Shown here in pieces: positions 41,371-50,839 of a stretch of 64,000 nt of DNA. The notes beneath the pieces were generated by a model that ran no database searches, was not told where the DNA came from, and saw only the letters and a list, made by a program, of their open reading frames with translations. Location: positions 1 through 64,000 of the forward strand of contig NZ_PSNX01000002.1 in the NCBI RefSeq assembly GCF_002930615.1, read 5' to 3'. The stretch is from Caldimonas caldifontis. GTDB lineage: Bacteria; Pseudomonadota; Gammaproteobacteria; Burkholderiales; Burkholderiaceae_C. The translations under genes were made by a program, and so were the position numbers. Numbering within the stretch: position 1 is the stretch's first letter; every line of letters starts with the position of its first letter.

Positions 41371-42072
41371 TCAGGCTTCCCGGATATCGGCGCTCACCTG
41401 CCCGAAGCGGCGCTCGCGCCCGGCATAGGCCTGCAGGGCACGGTCGAGCTCCAGTTCCCCGAAATCGGGCCAGAGGCAATCGGTGAAGTACAGCTCGGCG
41501 TAAGCTGCCTGCCAGAGGAGGAAATTGCTGATCCTCAGTTCTCCGCCGGTGCGGATGAACAGATCGGGGTCCGGCGCATGCGACAAAGCCAGATGCCGTG
41601 CCAGGGTGGCCTCATCGACATCCTCAGGACGCACCCCACTGGCCATGATCCGTCGACAGGCCTGCACCATGTCCCAGCGTCCTCCGTAATTGAACGCCAC
41701 CGACAGAATCATGCGCTCGTTGTGCCGGGTCGCATCCTCGGCCTGCGTCCAGGCACGACCCACCTGCTCAGAGACGGCGCTGCGGTCACCCACCATGCGG
41801 ATGCGCACACCCTGCCGGGCCAGTTCGCTCAGATGGTTCGACATCGCCGTCAGGACCAGCGACATCAGACCGCTCACTTCATCCTGGGGACGCTTCCAGT
41901 TCTCGGAGGAGAAGGCGAAGACGGTCAGGTAGGGAATGCCGCGCTGGAGGCAGGCCTGCACGGTGCGAACCAAGGCATCGACACCAGCCTTGTGACCAAC
42001 ACCCCGGGGCATGAGCCGACGACTGGCCCAGCGGCCATTGCCGTCCATGACGATGGCCACGTGGCGCGGCAT
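41371..42072 (-). CDS. uppS: Undecaprenyl diphosphate synthase
   Basis: 233 residues from the ATG at 42072 (a TTG lies one codon upstream). It builds the C55 lipid carrier for cell wall and O-antigen synthesis. VAIVMDGNGRWA holds the catalytic Asp10; later FAFSSENWKRP and DLFIRTGGELRISNFLLWQ are cis-prenyltransferase signatures. The next gene, cdsA, starts 2 bases later. Confidence 0.97.
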   Translation of the reverse strand: MPRHVAIVMDGNGRWASRRLMPRGVGHKAGVDALVRTVQACLQRGIPYLTVFAFSSENWKRPQDEVSGLMSLVLTAMSNHLSELARQGVRIRMVGDRSAVSEQVGRAWTQAEDATRHNERMILSVAFNYGGRWDMVQACRRIMASGVRPEDVDEATLARHLALSHAPDPDLFIRTGGELRISNFLLWQAAYAELYFTDCLWPDFGELELDRALQAYAGRERRFGQVSADIREA

Positions 42073-42124
42073 CAAGACTGCAACTCCGAGCCGATCGAGT
42101 GCGGACGCGCCGTCAAGCCAACGC

Positions 42125-42685
42125 TCAGACTGCCATGATCTCGGCTTCTTTCGCCGCGATCAGCTTGTCGATCTCGGCCACCGTGCGATCGGTGAGCTTC
42201 TGGATCTCGTCCTGCGAACGTCGCTCGTCGTCCTCGGTGATCTGCTTGTCCTTGAGCAGCTTCTTGGCATGCTCATTGGCGTCACGACGCAGATTGCGCA
42301 CGGCCACCTTGGCCTCTTCGCCGGCATGGCGCACCACCTTCGTCAACTCCTTGCGGCGCTCCTCGGTGAGTGCAGGCATGGGCACACGCAGCAGGTCGCC
42401 TTGAGCCGCCGGGTTCAGCCCCAGGTCGGACTCGCGGATGGCTTTCTCGATCTTCGGGCCCATGCCTTTTTCCCAGGGCTGGACACTGATCGTGCGGGCA
42501 TCCAGCAGGGTCACGTTGGCCACCTGGCTGATGGGCACCATGGAGCCGTAGTACTCGACCTGGACCTGGTCAAGCAGTCCGGGATGCGCACGGCCGGTTC
42601 GGATCTTGGACAACTCATGCTTGAACGCTTCGATGGACTTGGCCATCTTCTGCTCAGCGGTCTTCTTGATGTCTGCGATGCTCAT
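42125..42685 (-). CDS. frr: Ribosome recycling factor
   Basis: 186 residues from the ATG at 42685 with GAGGAG upstream. It splits post-termination ribosomes with [16 protein letters not shown] near the N-terminus, [14 protein letters not shown] and [11 protein letters not shown] are family motifs. It follows pyrH. Confidence 0.98.
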   Translation of the reverse strand: MSIADIKKTAEQKMAKSIEAFKHELSKIRTGRAHPGLLDQVQVEYYGSMVPISQVANVTLLDARTISVQPWEKGMGPKIEKAIRESDLGLNPAAQGDLLRVPMPALTEERRKELTKVVRHAGEEAKVAVRNLRRDANEHAKKLLKDKQITEDDERRSQDEIQKLTDRTVAEIDKLIAAKEAEIMAV

Positions 42686-42699
42686 GGAAACGATGCTCC

Positions 42700-43410
42700 T
42701 CAAACATGGACCAGGGTGCCCTCATCCTCTCCGAGCACCACGCGCTTGAGCGCACCGGGCTTGAAGATGCTGAACACCTTGATCGGCAGTTTCTGGTCGC
42801 GGCACAGGGCAAAAGCCGTGGCGTCCAGGACTTGCAGGTTCTTCACGATGGCTTCGTCGAAGCTGATGCTGGCATAGCGCGTTGCCTCGGGGTCCTTCTT
42901 CGGATCGGCCGTGTACACCCCGTCCACCTTGGTGGCTTTCAGCATGATCTGGGCACCGATCTCGGCCCCCCGCAGCGCCGCTGCCGTGTCGGTGGTGAAG
43001 AAAGGATTGCCGGTGCCCGCGGCGAAGATCACCAGCTTGCCCTCTTCGAGGTACTGCAGGGCCTTCGGACGGACATAAGGTTCGACGATCTGTTCGATGC
43101 CGATGGCCGACATCACCCGCGCCGTCATCCCCTCCTGGCGCATGGTATCGGCCAACGCCAGCGCGTTCATCACGGTGGCCAGCATGCCCATGTAGTCGGC
43201 GGTGGCCCGGTCCATGCCGACCGAGCCGCCGGCCACGCCGCGGAAGATGTTGCCGCCGCCGATCACGACCGCCACCTCGCAACCCAGGGCCGTGACTTCC
43301 TGGATTTCACGGACCATGCGCACGATCGTGGCACGGTTGATGCCGTACGCATCGTCACCCATCAGGGCCTCGCCCGAGAGCTTGAGCAGGATGCGTTTGT
43401 AGGTCGGCAT
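42700..43410 (-). CDS. pyrH: UMP kinase
   Basis: 236 residues. It phosphorylates UMP to [13 protein letters not shown] (about 9-18), [10 protein letters not shown] and [18 protein letters not shown] (shown in part) are the amino-acid kinase-fold motifs of bacterial UMP kinase. GAGGAT precedes the start. It follows tsf in the usual order. Confidence 0.98.
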   Translation of the reverse strand: MPTYKRILLKLSGEALMGDDAYGINRATIVRMVREIQEVTALGCEVAVVIGGGNIFRGVAGGSVGMDRATADYMGMLATVMNALALADTMRQEGMTARVMSAIGIEQIVEPYVRPKALQYLEEGKLVIFAAGTGNPFFTTDTAAALRGAEIGAQIMLKATKVDGVYTADPKKDPEATRYASISFDEAIVKNLQVLDATAFALCRDQKLPIKVFSIFKPGALKRVVLGEDEGTLVHV

Positions 43411-43473
43411 GCAGATCCTCCGTCGTCCTTGGGCTGCGCGTGAAAAGTGTATCGGTTCAGCGGTGCCAGAACC

Positions 43474-44370
43474 TTACTGGCCCTTGGCCGCAGCCACCTG
43501 CGCAGCCACTTCGGCTGCAAAGTCGTCCTGCTTCTTCTCGATGCCTTCGCCCACCACGTAGAGGGTGAAGCCCTTGATGGTGGTGCTGGCGCCCTTGAGA
43601 TACTGCCCCACGGTCTGCTTGCCGTCGGCCGCCTTCACGAACACCTGGTCCAGCAAAGACACCTCCTTGAGGTACTTCTGCACCGAGCCTTCGACCATCT
43701 TGGCCACGATGTCGGCCGGCTTGCCGCTCTCGGCGGCCTTCTCGGCAGCGATCTTGCGCTCCTTCTCGACCAGTTCGGCCGGCACGTCTGCCGAGGACAG
43801 GGCCGCGGGCTTCATGGCAGCGATGTGCATCGCGACGTCCTTGGCCGCCACATCGTCACCATCGAACTCGACGACCACACCGATACGGGTGCCGTGCAGG
43901 TAGTAGGCCAGTTTGCTGCCGCCGGCGTAGCGCTTGAAGCGGCGGATCGACATGTTCTCGCCGATCTTGCCGATCAGGCCCTTGCGCACGTCTTCCACGG
44001 TGGGGCCGAAGCCTTCCATCGACAGCGCGTAGCCGTTCAGCGTCTCGATATCGGACGGATTGTTCTGGGCAACCAGATCAGCCACAGCCTTCGAGAAAGC
44101 GAGGAAGGCGTCATTCTTGGAGACGAAGTCCGTCTCACAGTTCACCTCCACCAGGGCGCCCGTCGTGCCGTTGACGGAAGCCGCCACCACCCCTTCAGCG
44201 GTCACGCGCGATGCGGCCTTGCCTGCCTTGTTGCCCAGCTTGACGCGCAGGATCTCCTCGGCACGGGCCAGGTCACCATCGGCCTCGGTCAGTGCCTTCT
44301 TGCATTCCATCATCGGCGCGTCGGTCTTGGCGCGCAGTTCAGCCACCATGCTTGCAGTGATTGCGGGCAT
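43474..44370 (-). CDS. tsf: Elongation factor Ts
   Basis: 298 residues. Nucleotide exchange factor for EF-Tu. The [12 protein letters not shown] motif (about 16-27) of the N-terminal domain and [10 protein letters not shown] are diagnostic. It is separated from rpsB by an intrinsic terminator. Confidence 0.98.
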   Translation of the reverse strand: MPAITASMVAELRAKTDAPMMECKKALTEADGDLARAEEILRVKLGNKAGKAASRVTAEGVVAASVNGTTGALVEVNCETDFVSKNDAFLAFSKAVADLVAQNNPSDIETLNGYALSMEGFGPTVEDVRKGLIGKIGENMSIRRFKRYAGGSKLAYYLHGTRIGVVVEFDGDDVAAKDVAMHIAAMKPAALSSADVPAELVEKERKIAAEKAAESGKPADIVAKMVEGSVQKYLKEVSLLDQVFVKAADGKQTVGQYLKGASTTIKGFTLYVVGEGIEKKQDDFAAEVAAQVAAAKGQ

Positions 44371-44440
44371 TTTTGCTCTCCTGTGTCACGGGCCGCACCT
44401 CTTCACGGGCAGCGGCCAGGGTTCCATGCGATTCGTGTTG

Positions 44441-44464
44441 AAAAAAAGGGGCTGAACAGCCCCT
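44441..44464 (-). terminator. Terminator between rpsB and tsf
   Basis: On the minus strand AGGGGCTG (44457-44464) pairs with CAGCCCCT (44447-44454) over a 2-base centre and runs into seven T. It lies 22 bases after rpsB and 70 bases before tsf, so only part of rpsB transcription should continue into tsf, as in E. coli. Confidence 0.88.
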
Positions 44465-44486
44465 CGTGGTGTCCGTGGGCGCGTTG

Positions 44487-45236
44487 TCAGGCCGCTTCGT
44501 TGACTTCCACGAATTCATCTTCGCCGGTGGCCGAGACGGCCTGCACGACGTCGTTGACTGCGTTGGCACGACCTTCCAGCACGGCGTCGGCAACGGCGCG
44601 GGCATACAGGGCCACCGCCTTCGCGGAGTCATCGTTGCCCGGGATCACGTAGTCGATCTCGGAGGGCGAGTGGTTGGTATCCACCACACCGATCACGGGG
44701 ATACCGAGTTTCTTGGCTTCAGCCACGGCGATCTTGTGGTAGCCCACGTCGATCACGAACAAGGCATCCGGCAGGGCGTTCATGTCCTGGATGCCGCCGA
44801 TGTCCTTTTCCAGCTTGGCCAGTTCGCGCTGGAACAGGAGCGCTTCCTTCTTGCTGAGCTGGTCCAGACCAGCCTCGACCTGCGCCTGCATGTCCTTGAG
44901 CTTCTTCAGCGACGCCTTGACGGTCTTGAAGTTGGTCAGCATGCCGCCCAGCCAGCGCTGATCGACGAAGGGCATGCCAGCGCGTTGGGCTTCCTGAGCG
45001 ACGATCTCGCGGGCCTGACGCTTCGTGCCAACCATGAGAATGGTTCCACGGCGGCTGCTGAGCTGGCGAACGAACTTCATCGCCTCCTCGAACATCGGGA
45101 GCGTCTTCTCGAGGTTGACGATGTGAATCTTGTTGCGATGGCCGAAGATGTAGGGGGCCATCTTGGGGTTCCAGAAGCGGGTCTGATGCCCGAAATGGAC
45201 ACCGGCTTCCAGCATTTCACGCATGGTGACGGACAT
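44487..45236 (-). CDS. rpsB: 30S ribosomal protein S2
   Basis: 249 residues from the ATG at 45236. [35 protein letters not shown] and [18 protein letters not shown] are S2 signatures. It heads the rpsB-tsf-pyrH-frr block. Its 170-base leader carries a perfect hairpin. Confidence 0.98.
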   Translation of the reverse strand: MSVTMREMLEAGVHFGHQTRFWNPKMAPYIFGHRNKIHIVNLEKTLPMFEEAMKFVRQLSSRRGTILMVGTKRQAREIVAQEAQRAGMPFVDQRWLGGMLTNFKTVKASLKKLKDMQAQVEAGLDQLSKKEALLFQRELAKLEKDIGGIQDMNALPDALFVIDVGYHKIAVAEAKKLGIPVIGVVDTNHSPSEIDYVIPGNDDSAKAVALYARAVADAVLEGRANAVNDVVQAVSATGEDEFVEVNEAA

Positions 45237-45369
45237 GGGATCACTCCAAAGGTTGGGTCTAGAATCCGGCGCCAATCGCCGCCTCTGCGCACAGCTGAGG
45301 CCGACGACACCTTTTTGCATCTATCGATGACCGTTCGATGGCCGGATTCGCGATTTGCTTACCCCCACG

Positions 45370-45389
45370 CAGCCTGAGCACGCAGGCTG
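45370..45389 (-). promoter_or_regulatory. Inverted repeat in the rpsB leader
   Basis: CAGCCTG and CAGGCTG (45370-45376, 45383-45389) form a perfect 7-base stem with a 6-base loop within the transcribed leader of rpsB. rpsB leaders in proteobacteria are known sites of S2 autoregulation; equivalence of this hairpin is inference. Confidence 0.4.
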
Positions 45390-45415
45390 AGATGCGTGAA
45401 AAGGTAAACCGAAAG

Positions 45416-45421
45416 ATTATA
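45416..45421 (-). promoter_or_regulatory. Candidate -10 box of rpsB
   Basis: A perfect TATAAT on the minus strand ends 2 bases before the amidase ATG on the plus strand. Transcription would start near 45409, giving a leader of about 170 bases for rpsB. The -35 would fall inside the amidase gene and matches poorly. Confidence 0.45.
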
Positions 45422-45423
45422 GC

Positions 45424-46773
45424 ATGAGCAGCCCCTCGGACCTGACCGACGCGCACCGCCTCCTCAGCATGGGCCGGTGCACCGCCTCGGACCTGATCGA
45501 AGATGCGCTGGCGCGTGCTCACGGTGAGGCGGCCCGAGCTTTCGTGAGGCATTTCGACGCCCAGGCCCGGTCTGCAGCCTTCGCCGCAGACCGGGCACGC
45601 GAGGCCGGCGCACCGCTGCCCTCGTTGGCCGGCATGGCGATCAGTGTCAAGGACCTGTTCGATGTGGCCGGTCAGCCCACCACCGCAGGGTCTCGCGTTC
45701 TGCAAGGACGCCCTGCGGCCACCACCGACGCCGCGGCCGTCGCGCGCCTGCGGCGAGCCGGGGCGGCGCTCGTGGGCCATACCCACATGACCGAGTTCGC
45801 CTTTTCCGGGGTGGGCTGGAATCCCCACAGCCCCATGCCGGCCAATCCGGTCACCCTCGCGCTGGACGCAACCACCCCCCGGATCCCCGGCGGGTCCAGT
45901 TCGGGAGCCGCCGTCTCTGTGGCGACCGGCGCCGCCTGGGCGGCCCTGGGCTCCGACACTGGGGGGTCGATCCGGATTCCTGCCGCCTTGCAAGGCCTCG
46001 TGGGCTTCAAATGCACGGCCCGCCGTGTCCCGTTGCAGGGCTGCATCCCCTTGTCCCCCACCCTGGACACCGCCTGCGCCATCACCCGGTCGGTTCGCGA
46101 CGCCGTGCGCATGCACGAGGTGCTGGCTGACAGGACGGTTGCCCGGCGCGAACGGCCGTGGCCTCTCTGGCGGCTGGCAGTCCCCCGAACCCTGATGCTG
46201 GACGGCCTCGAACCCGCCGTCGCTCGCAGCTTCGAAGCAGCCCTGGATCGCCTGCGCCAGGCCGGTGCGCGCATCGACGAGATCGATCTGCCCGAACTGG
46301 CGGAACTGGTCTCGCTGCAGGCGCGCTGCAGTTTTGCTGCCGTGGAAAGCTGGACCTGGCATCGTGACCTGCTGGCCACGCGCGAAGCAGAGTACGACCC
46401 CCGGGTGGCGCAGCGCATCCGCAAGGGACAGGACGTACCGGCTTCAGACTACCTCACTCTGCAGCAGGCCCGCGCCGACTGGATCCAGCGAGTCGAGGCG
46501 AGAACCGCAGGCTTCGATGCCCTGCTGTCGCCGACCGTGCCCTGTGTGGCACCTCCGATCATCGGGCTGGCTGATGACGACGATGTGTTCTTCCGGACCA
46601 ACGCCCTTCTTCTGCGCAACCCCTCGGTGGTCAACCTCCTGGATGGCTGCGCCATCACCCTGCCCTGCCACCGCCCGGGCGATTGGCCGGTGGGCCTGAT
46701 GTTGTGGGCGGGGGCAGAACGCGATGATGACCTTCTCACCCTGGCAGGGGCGGTCGAGGCCGCGCTCGCATGA
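45424..46773 (+). CDS. Amidase signature family hydrolase
   Basis: 449 residues. The Ser-cisSer-Lys triad is visible: Lys76 in AISVKDLFD, Ser158 in PGGSSSGAAV and nucleophile Ser182 in SDTGGSIRIPA. Spacing of the two serines (24 residues) fits the family. It hydrolyses some amide; a role as GatA is unlikely, because no gatB or gatC is adjacent and the C-terminal part differs. It overlaps the nnr gene (ATGA) and is divergent from rpsB. Confidence 0.88.
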   Translation: MSSPSDLTDAHRLLSMGRCTASDLIEDALARAHGEAARAFVRHFDAQARSAAFAADRAREAGAPLPSLAGMAISVKDLFDVAGQPTTAGSRVLQGRPAATTDAAAVARLRRAGAALVGHTHMTEFAFSGVGWNPHSPMPANPVTLALDATTPRIPGGSSSGAAVSVATGAAWAALGSDTGGSIRIPAALQGLVGFKCTARRVPLQGCIPLSPTLDTACAITRSVRDAVRMHEVLADRTVARRERPWPLWRLAVPRTLMLDGLEPAVARSFEAALDRLRQAGARIDEIDLPELAELVSLQARCSFAAVESWTWHRDLLATREAEYDPRVAQRIRKGQDVPASDYLTLQQARADWIQRVEARTAGFDALLSPTVPCVAPPIIGLADDDDVFFRTNALLLRNPSVVNLLDGCAITLPCHRPGDWPVGLMLWAGAERDDDLLTLAGAVEAALA

Positions 46774-48299
46774 GGGCACCCCGCCACGCTCCCTTGCCCG
46801 TTCGGGCCGATTCTCCACACGCCCCGTGGCCGCTGTTCGGGACCGAGTACAGCCGCCGCATCGAGCAGGCCGCGCAGGCTGAACTGCCCCCACATACCCT
46901 CATGGCACGCGCCGGACTCGCCGTGGCAAGGCTGGCACTGGCCGTGGCACCTCACCTGCGCGATGTCTCGATCCTGGCGGGTCCGGGCAACAACGGGGGC
47001 GACGGCCTGCTCGCCGCCGTTCACCTTCAGTCGGCAGGCCGCAGCGTTCAGGTCCATCTGCTGGGCGACCCTGCACGGCTGCCCCCTGACGCCGCCTGGG
47101 CCCTCAGCCAGGCGCAGGCGGCCGGCGTGCCGATCGAGCTTGGGGCCGTGCCTGAAGCACTGCCGGCCGGCAGCCTGGCGATCGACGCCCTCCTCGGCCT
47201 GGGCCATCGACGTTCGCCCGATGGTCTGATCGCCGAAGCCGTGAAGCGTCTGCGGCAACACCCGGGCCCCGTTCTGGCAGTGGACCTGCCCACCGGTCTG
47301 GACGGAGACACGGGACGTTGCCTCGCCGACGCACCCACGCTGGCCGTGAGAGCCGACCACACGCTGTGCCTGCTGACCCTCAAGCCTGGGCTGTTCACCG
47401 GCCAGGGGCGAGACTTGGCCGGGCAGGTATGGTTTGACGACCTGGACGTCTCGCCGGACACCCTGCCCGAGGCCTCCCTCGGGCTGGCGCCTGAAACGAT
47501 GGCTGCGCTGCCCCGACGTCATGCCCAGCACAAGGGCAGCTTCGGCGACGTGCTGGTGGTGGGTGGGGCGCCCGGCATGACCGGCGCCGCCTGGCTCGCC
47601 GCCCGCGCCGCCCTTGCGGCGGGCGCAGGGCGAGTCTATGTGCAGCCCCTGGACGACCGGGCTCCGTTGCTCGACCCTGCCCATCCGGAATTGATGGGGC
47701 GCCGGTCACACGCGGCCAGCCAGTTGCCCACCGACGCGCTCACGGTGGTGTGTGGTTGCGGCGGCGGCCGCGAGATCGCATCAGCCTTGCCGCTCTGGCT
47801 GGGCCGGGCCCCTCGCTTGCTGCTCGATGCCGACGCACTGAACGCCATCGCCGGTGATTCCGGCTTGCAGACCCAGCTGACACGCCGTGCGAAGCGCGGC
47901 CAGCCCACCGTGCTCACCCCCCACCCCCTCGAGGCTGCGCGCCTGCTGGGATGCAGCAGCACCGAGGTACAGGCCGACCGGCTCGCAGCCGCAAGAGCCT
48001 TGGCCGAGCGGCTGGGGAGCACCGTGGCGCTCAAGGGCTCGGGCACGGTGGTGGTATCGCCTGGACTGCCGATCTGGATCAACGCAACCGGCAACGCCGC
48101 GCTGGCCACCGCCGGCACCGGCGACGTGCTGGCAGGCTGGATCGCGGGCGTCTGGACCCAGGGCGTCACGGCCTGGCAGGCCACGCGCGCGGGTGTCCAC
48201 CACCACGGTGCGGCCGCTGACCACTGGCACGCCTCGGGGCGTCGTGGGCCACTGACGGCCAGCCGGCTCATCAAGACGATGAGCTCTGGCGTTCACTGA
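46770..48299 (+). CDS. nnr: Bifunctional NAD(P)HX epimerase/dehydratase
   Basis: 509 residues, the full fused form. The N-terminal YjeF domain (epimerase) shows LAGPGNNGGDGLLAA and VDLPTGLDGDTG. The C-terminal ribokinase-like dehydratase shows HKGSFGDVLVVGG, VLTPHPLEAARLLG and the ATP-site TGNAALATAGTGDVLAG (shown in part). It repairs hydrated NADH and NADPH. Coupled to the amidase by ATGA; why the two are linked is unclear. Confidence 0.95.
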   Translation: MRAPRHAPLPVRADSPHAPWPLFGTEYSRRIEQAAQAELPPHTLMARAGLAVARLALAVAPHLRDVSILAGPGNNGGDGLLAAVHLQSAGRSVQVHLLGDPARLPPDAAWALSQAQAAGVPIELGAVPEALPAGSLAIDALLGLGHRRSPDGLIAEAVKRLRQHPGPVLAVDLPTGLDGDTGRCLADAPTLAVRADHTLCLLTLKPGLFTGQGRDLAGQVWFDDLDVSPDTLPEASLGLAPETMAALPRRHAQHKGSFGDVLVVGGAPGMTGAAWLAARAALAAGAGRVYVQPLDDRAPLLDPAHPELMGRRSHAASQLPTDALTVVCGCGGGREIASALPLWLGRAPRLLLDADALNAIAGDSGLQTQLTRRAKRGQPTVLTPHPLEAARLLGCSSTEVQADRLAAARALAERLGSTVALKGSGTVVVSPGLPIWINATGNAALATAGTGDVLAGWIAGVWTQGVTAWQATRAGVHHHGAAADHWHASGRRGPLTASRLIKTMSSGVH

Positions 48300-48316
48300 G
48301 CGCCTGCCCCGACCCG

Positions 48317-50497
48317 CTACTTGCGGCGCGTGCGGGGCTTGGCCGTCTTGGCTGACACGCTCTTGGCTGCCCCCTTGGCGCCACGCTTGGCAGAAGTGGG
48401 CGCCTTGCCACCCTTGGTCGCGCGGATCCGGGCCTTGACATCCCGGTCCGCCTCCTCCACCTGGGCCAGGCGGGCCTGCTTGCTGCCGCCCCGCACCGCC
48501 GGGCGCTCCTCGCCGGCCTCGCGCACCATGCGGAAGTCGATCTTGCGACCATCAAGGTCCACGCGGATGACCTGCACCCGCACTCGTGCGCCCACCGCGT
48601 AGCGTGTCCCGGTGCGCTCCCCCCGCAGTTCCTGTCGCACCTCGTCGAAACGGTAGTACTCGCCCCCCAGCTCGGTGATGTGGACGAGCCCCTCCACATA
48701 CAGGGCGTCGAGCTGGACGAACAGCCCGAAGCTGGTGACGGCACTGACGGTACCGGCATACTCCTCGCCCAGGTGGTCGCGCATGAAGCGGCACTTGAGC
48801 CACGCTTCGACATCACGGGAGGCCTCATCGGCCCGGCGCTCGCAGCTGCTGCAGTGAATCCCTGCGGCCTCCCACTGCGCCATCTCAACCGCCGGGATCT
48901 TGCGCGCGGCACCGCGTCGGGACGATGCCGGCTCCTCCAGCAATCCACTCAGCCTGTAGCGCTGCCCCAGCAACAGGGCCTTGATCACTCTGTGCACGAG
49001 CAAGTCGGGATAGCGCCGGATGGGGCTGGTGAAATGGGTGTAGGCCTCGTAGGCCAGACCGAAGTGGCCGCTGTTCACCGGGGTGTAGACGGCTTGCTGC
49101 ATGGATCGCAGCAACATCGAATGGATCTGCGCCGCGTCCGGCCGATCTTTCGTGGCCTGGGCAATGGCCTGGAACTCACGCGGGTGCGGGTCGTCGCCAA
49201 TGGTCATCCCCAGCCCCAGCGCACGCAGGTAGTTCTGCAGGATCGTGCGCTTTTCCGGCGTAGGACCTTCGTGCACCCGGAACAGGGCCGCGTGGTTGGC
49301 CCGTGCGATGAAGTCCGCCGAGCAGACGTTGGCCGCCAGCATGGCCTCCTCGATCAGGCGGTGTGCCTCGGTGCGCACCCGCGGCACGATCTTTTCGATG
49401 CGACCATTGTCGTCGCAGACGATCTGGGTTTCGACGGTCTCGAAGTCCACCGCTCCGCGCTCGGCGCGCTCGCGCAGCAGCGCGCGATAGACCTCATGCA
49501 GATTGAGCAGATGCGGCACCAGCGCCTTGCGGCGAACCGCTTCAGGTCCGCGCGTGTTGGCCAGGATGGCCGCGACCTCGGTGTAGGTGAAGCGCGCATG
49601 CGAGCAGATCACTGCGGGAAAGAACTGGTACGCATGGATCTCACCCTTGGCAGTGATCAGCATGTCGCACACCATCGCCAGACGGTCCTCCTCCGGGTTG
49701 AGCGAGCACAGGCCGTTGGAGAGCTTCTCGGGCAGCATGGGAATCACGCGACGCGGAAAATAGACCGACGTGGCCCGCTCGTAAGCATCCGCGTCGAGCG
49801 CCTCGCCCGGCTTCACATAGTGGCTGACGTCAGCGATGGCCACCACGAGGCGCCACCCCTTGCCGCGCCCGACACGTGCGGGTTCGCAGTACACGGCATC
49901 ATCAAAATCCCGCGCGTCCTCGCCGTCGATGGTGACCAGCGGCACATCCGTCAGGTCGATGCGGTGCTTGCGATCGACCGCGCGAATCTTGTCAGGCAGC
50001 TTGGCCGCCTGCGCCAGCGTTTCGGGCGAAAACTGGTGCGGCACCTCGTACTTGCGCACTGCGATCTCGATCTCCATGCCGGGATCGTCGATCTCACCGA
50101 GCACTTCCGTGACGCGCCCCACCGGTTGGGAATACATGGAAGGTGGTTCGGTCAGTTCGACTGCCACCACCTGTCCGGCCTGAGCCTTGGCCGTGGCGTT
50201 CTTCGGGATGAGGATGTCCTGGCCGTAGCGCTTGTCCTCGGGTGCAACCAGCCACACACCACCCTCGTGCAGCAACCGTCCGATGATGGGCGACTTCTTT
50301 CGCTCGATGATCTCCAGCACCCGCCCCTCGGGACGCCCCTTGCGATCCAGCCGTACCACGCGCACGCGAATGCGGTCCCGGTGCAGGACGGCGCGCATTT
50401 CCTGGGGTGACAGATAGATGTCGGCCTGGCCGTCGTCGCGACGCACAAAGCCGTGACCGTCGCGATGTCCGATGACGGTGCCCTCGGCCTCGCTCAT
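48317..50497 (-). CDS. rnr: Ribonuclease R
   Basis: 726 residues from the ATG at 50497, just downstream of a good minus-strand promoter. 3'-5' exoribonuclease for structured RNA. Cold-shock-like domains (GTVIGHRDGHGFVRRDD), then the RNB domain with VTIDGEDARDFDDAVYC carrying the catalytic aspartates, an S1 domain (GTVSAVTSFGLFVQLD) and a Lys/Arg/Ala-rich tail. The N-terminal helix-turn-helix of the E. coli enzyme is absent. It converges with nnr (17-base gap). Confidence 0.96.
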   Translation of the reverse strand: MSEAEGTVIGHRDGHGFVRRDDGQADIYLSPQEMRAVLHRDRIRVRVVRLDRKGRPEGRVLEIIERKKSPIIGRLLHEGGVWLVAPEDKRYGQDILIPKNATAKAQAGQVVAVELTEPPSMYSQPVGRVTEVLGEIDDPGMEIEIAVRKYEVPHQFSPETLAQAAKLPDKIRAVDRKHRIDLTDVPLVTIDGEDARDFDDAVYCEPARVGRGKGWRLVVAIADVSHYVKPGEALDADAYERATSVYFPRRVIPMLPEKLSNGLCSLNPEEDRLAMVCDMLITAKGEIHAYQFFPAVICSHARFTYTEVAAILANTRGPEAVRRKALVPHLLNLHEVYRALLRERAERGAVDFETVETQIVCDDNGRIEKIVPRVRTEAHRLIEEAMLAANVCSADFIARANHAALFRVHEGPTPEKRTILQNYLRALGLGMTIGDDPHPREFQAIAQATKDRPDAAQIHSMLLRSMQQAVYTPVNSGHFGLAYEAYTHFTSPIRRYPDLLVHRVIKALLLGQRYRLSGLLEEPASSRRGAARKIPAVEMAQWEAAGIHCSSCERRADEASRDVEAWLKCRFMRDHLGEEYAGTVSAVTSFGLFVQLDALYVEGLVHITELGGEYYRFDEVRQELRGERTGTRYAVGARVRVQVIRVDLDGRKIDFRMVREAGEERPAVRGGSKQARLAQVEEADRDVKARIRATKGGKAPTSAKRGAKGAAKSVSAKTAKPRTRRK

Positions 50498-50520
50498 CAG
50501 CGAGGCAGCGACAGAGGGGC

Positions 50521-50550
50521 TTGCAGTGTTCGAATTATTGATGATAGAAT
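50521..50550 (+). promoter_or_regulatory. Candidate promoter of tRNA-Leu
   Basis: TTGCAG (50521-50526) and TAGAAT (50545-50550) with 18-base spacing would start transcription about 50557, 54 bases before the tRNA. It overlaps the rnr promoter on the opposite strand. A nearer pair, CTGACA at 50562-50567 with CAGATA, is an alternative. Confidence 0.35.
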
Positions 50551-50568
50551 CTCCGTCTGTTCTGACAA
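50541..50568 (-). promoter_or_regulatory. Candidate promoter of rnr
   Basis: On the minus strand TTGTCA (50563-50568) and TATCAT (50541-50546) are 16 bases apart. Transcription would start near 50534, about 37 bases before the rnr ATG at 50497. This supports that start over the longer frame. Confidence 0.55.
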
Positions 50569-50610
50569 ACGCTATCTTGCTTAGCCAGATAGTGTGAGTA
50601 AAGAACCAAA

Positions 50611-50695
<85 letters not shown>

Positions 50696-50702
50696 AATAC
50701 GA

Positions 50703-50732
50703 AAGCCTCGCATCCTTGATGCGGGGCTTTTT
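50703..50732 (+). terminator. Terminator of tRNA-Leu
   Basis: AAGCCTCGCATC pairs with GATGCGGGGCTT (12 pairs, one G-T) around a 3-base loop, ending in a run of five T. It starts 8 bases after the tRNA. The rest of the gap to 50839 shows no gene. Confidence 0.9.
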
Positions 50733-50839
50733 CGTTGGGGCGTGCAACTTCGCATCGCCCAAGAAGAAGGGCCAGCCACGGCATTCCCGTGACCGGCCCG
50801 GCGTGAGGCAGGAAGTGGCGGCGGTTTTATCGAGAGCGA

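Noticed and set aside
45424-46773. gatA (Glu-tRNA amidotransferase subunit A)
   Set aside because: The amidase triad is shared, but no gatB or gatC is nearby and the neighbour is nnr; general amidase is the safer call.
48680-50410. A 576-codon plus-strand frame over rnr
   Set aside because: Antisense of the RNase R catalytic domain.
50696-50839. Second tRNA or small RNA after tRNA-Leu
   Set aside because: Only the terminator hairpin is visible; no second cloverleaf or promoter.
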